Assembly: GCA_037968515.1 (NCBI GenBank)
Contig: JBBKVQ010000427.1
Coordinates: 1 to 6,130, forward strand
Origin: JBFFMO01 sp037968515
Lineage (GTDB): Bacteria > Myxococcota_A > Bradymonadia > Bradymonadales > Bradymonadaceae
Direction: 5' to 3'
DNA: 6,130 bases
Below, piece after piece: positions 5,871 through 6,130 of the stretch (position 1 is the stretch's first letter; each line of letters opens with the position of its first letter). A model generated the notes under the pieces. It made no database searches and was not told where the DNA came from. It saw only the letters and a list, made by a program, of their open reading frames with translations. A program made the position numbers and the translations under genes.

Positions 5871-6130
5871 ATGAAGAAATTGTTTGTTGGCAGCTTGGCT
5901 TGGGGAACTACCGACGATTCGCTTCGCGAAGCGTTTGAATCATTTGGCGCCGTTTCGGATGCTAAAGTGATCACGGATCGCGAAACAGGTCGCTCACGCG
6001 GCTTCGGTTTCGTGACGTTTGAACAGCCTGAAGATGCTGATGCAGCGATCGAAGCGATGAATGGTGCTGAGCTTGATGGACGGAATATCGCCGTCAATGA
6101 AGCACAGGATCGTCGTCGTGAAGGCGGCGG
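5871..6130 (+). CDS. RRM-type RNA-binding protein, glycine-rich type (3' end outside window)
   Basis: Binds single-stranded RNA through one RNA recognition motif; cytoplasmic. 86 complete codons are visible and the frame is open at the edge. RNP2 is LFVGSL (4-9) and RNP1 is RGFGFVTF (43-50), with aromatic residues at the positions that stack on RNA bases. The rest of the domain, ending DGRNIAVNEAQ (69-79), is complete. It then enters DRRREGG, the start of an Arg/Gly-rich tail like those of cyanobacterial Rbp proteins and plant glycine-rich RNA-binding proteins. Bacterial relatives are often cold-induced. Codons lean towards GAA, GGT and CGT/CGC, in keeping with high expression. It follows a long structured leader and a good ribosome site, suggesting post-transcriptional control. 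Tail length cannot be judged. Confidence 0.93.
   Translation, partial: MKKLFVGSLAWGTTDDSLREAFESFGAVSDAKVITDRETGRSRGFGFVTFEQPEDADAAIEAMNGAELDGRNIAVNEAQDRRREGG

Noticed and set aside
5635..5874. 79-aa GTG-start frame on the + strand whose TGA overlaps the RRM ATG (ATGA)
   Set aside because: The overlap is tempting, but there is no ribosome site, rare codons (AGA, AGG, ATA) occur, no motif is seen, and the region is dominated by hairpins. Conservation in relatives could revive it.

Overview
The window is a compact stretch of bacterial chromosome with mixed third-codon positions and G+C a little above half by eye. It holds six complete protein genes, a seventh cut by the right edge, and one long gene-free region. 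Two consecutive lipoproteins, one of them a small protein of repeated four-cysteine units, together with an RRM-type RNA-binding protein, suggest a Gram-negative of the old Deltaproteobacteria (Myxococcota/Bradymonadota-like). This placement is an inference from gene style and is not proven. No mobile element, CRISPR array, tRNA or rRNA is visible.

Layout. (1) 94-1761 (+): a long membrane-dipeptidase-like (peptidase M19-type) metal-dependent amidohydrolase. (2) 1758-2753 (-): a CDF-family Zn2+ efflux transporter with a His-rich N-terminus, overlapping gene 1 tail to tail by 4 nt. (3) A 101-nt divergent promoter region, 2754-2854. (4) 2855-3412 (+): a lipoprotein MsrB (methionine-R-sulfoxide reductase), coupled by an ATGA overlap to (5) 3409-3723 (+), a cysteine-rich repeat lipoprotein. 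(6) A leftward two-gene operon: a D-Ala-D-Ala-ligase-like ATP-grasp enzyme (4187-5230) followed by a GNAT acetyltransferase (3720-4190), coupled by an ATGA overlap; the GNAT gene again collides stop to stop with gene 5. (7) 5231-5870: a 640-nt region without a convincing gene. It holds a candidate leftward promoter, a 17-bp dyad, a candidate rightward promoter, and a run of perfect hairpins ending at a Shine-Dalgarno sequence. (8) 5871-6130 (+): the RRM protein, incomplete at the right edge.

How it fits together. Gene pairs rather than one pathway are seen: envelope methionine repair plus a disulfide-rich lipoprotein; an ATP-grasp ligase plus an acetyltransferase, probably acting on a shared small-molecule or peptide substrate; and metal export. 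Every tightly packed junction overlaps by exactly 4 nt. The most interesting non-coding element is the structured leader before the RRM gene. It is a candidate cis-regulatory RNA (autoregulation, temperature or ligand sensing) and matches no riboswitch class I can recognise.
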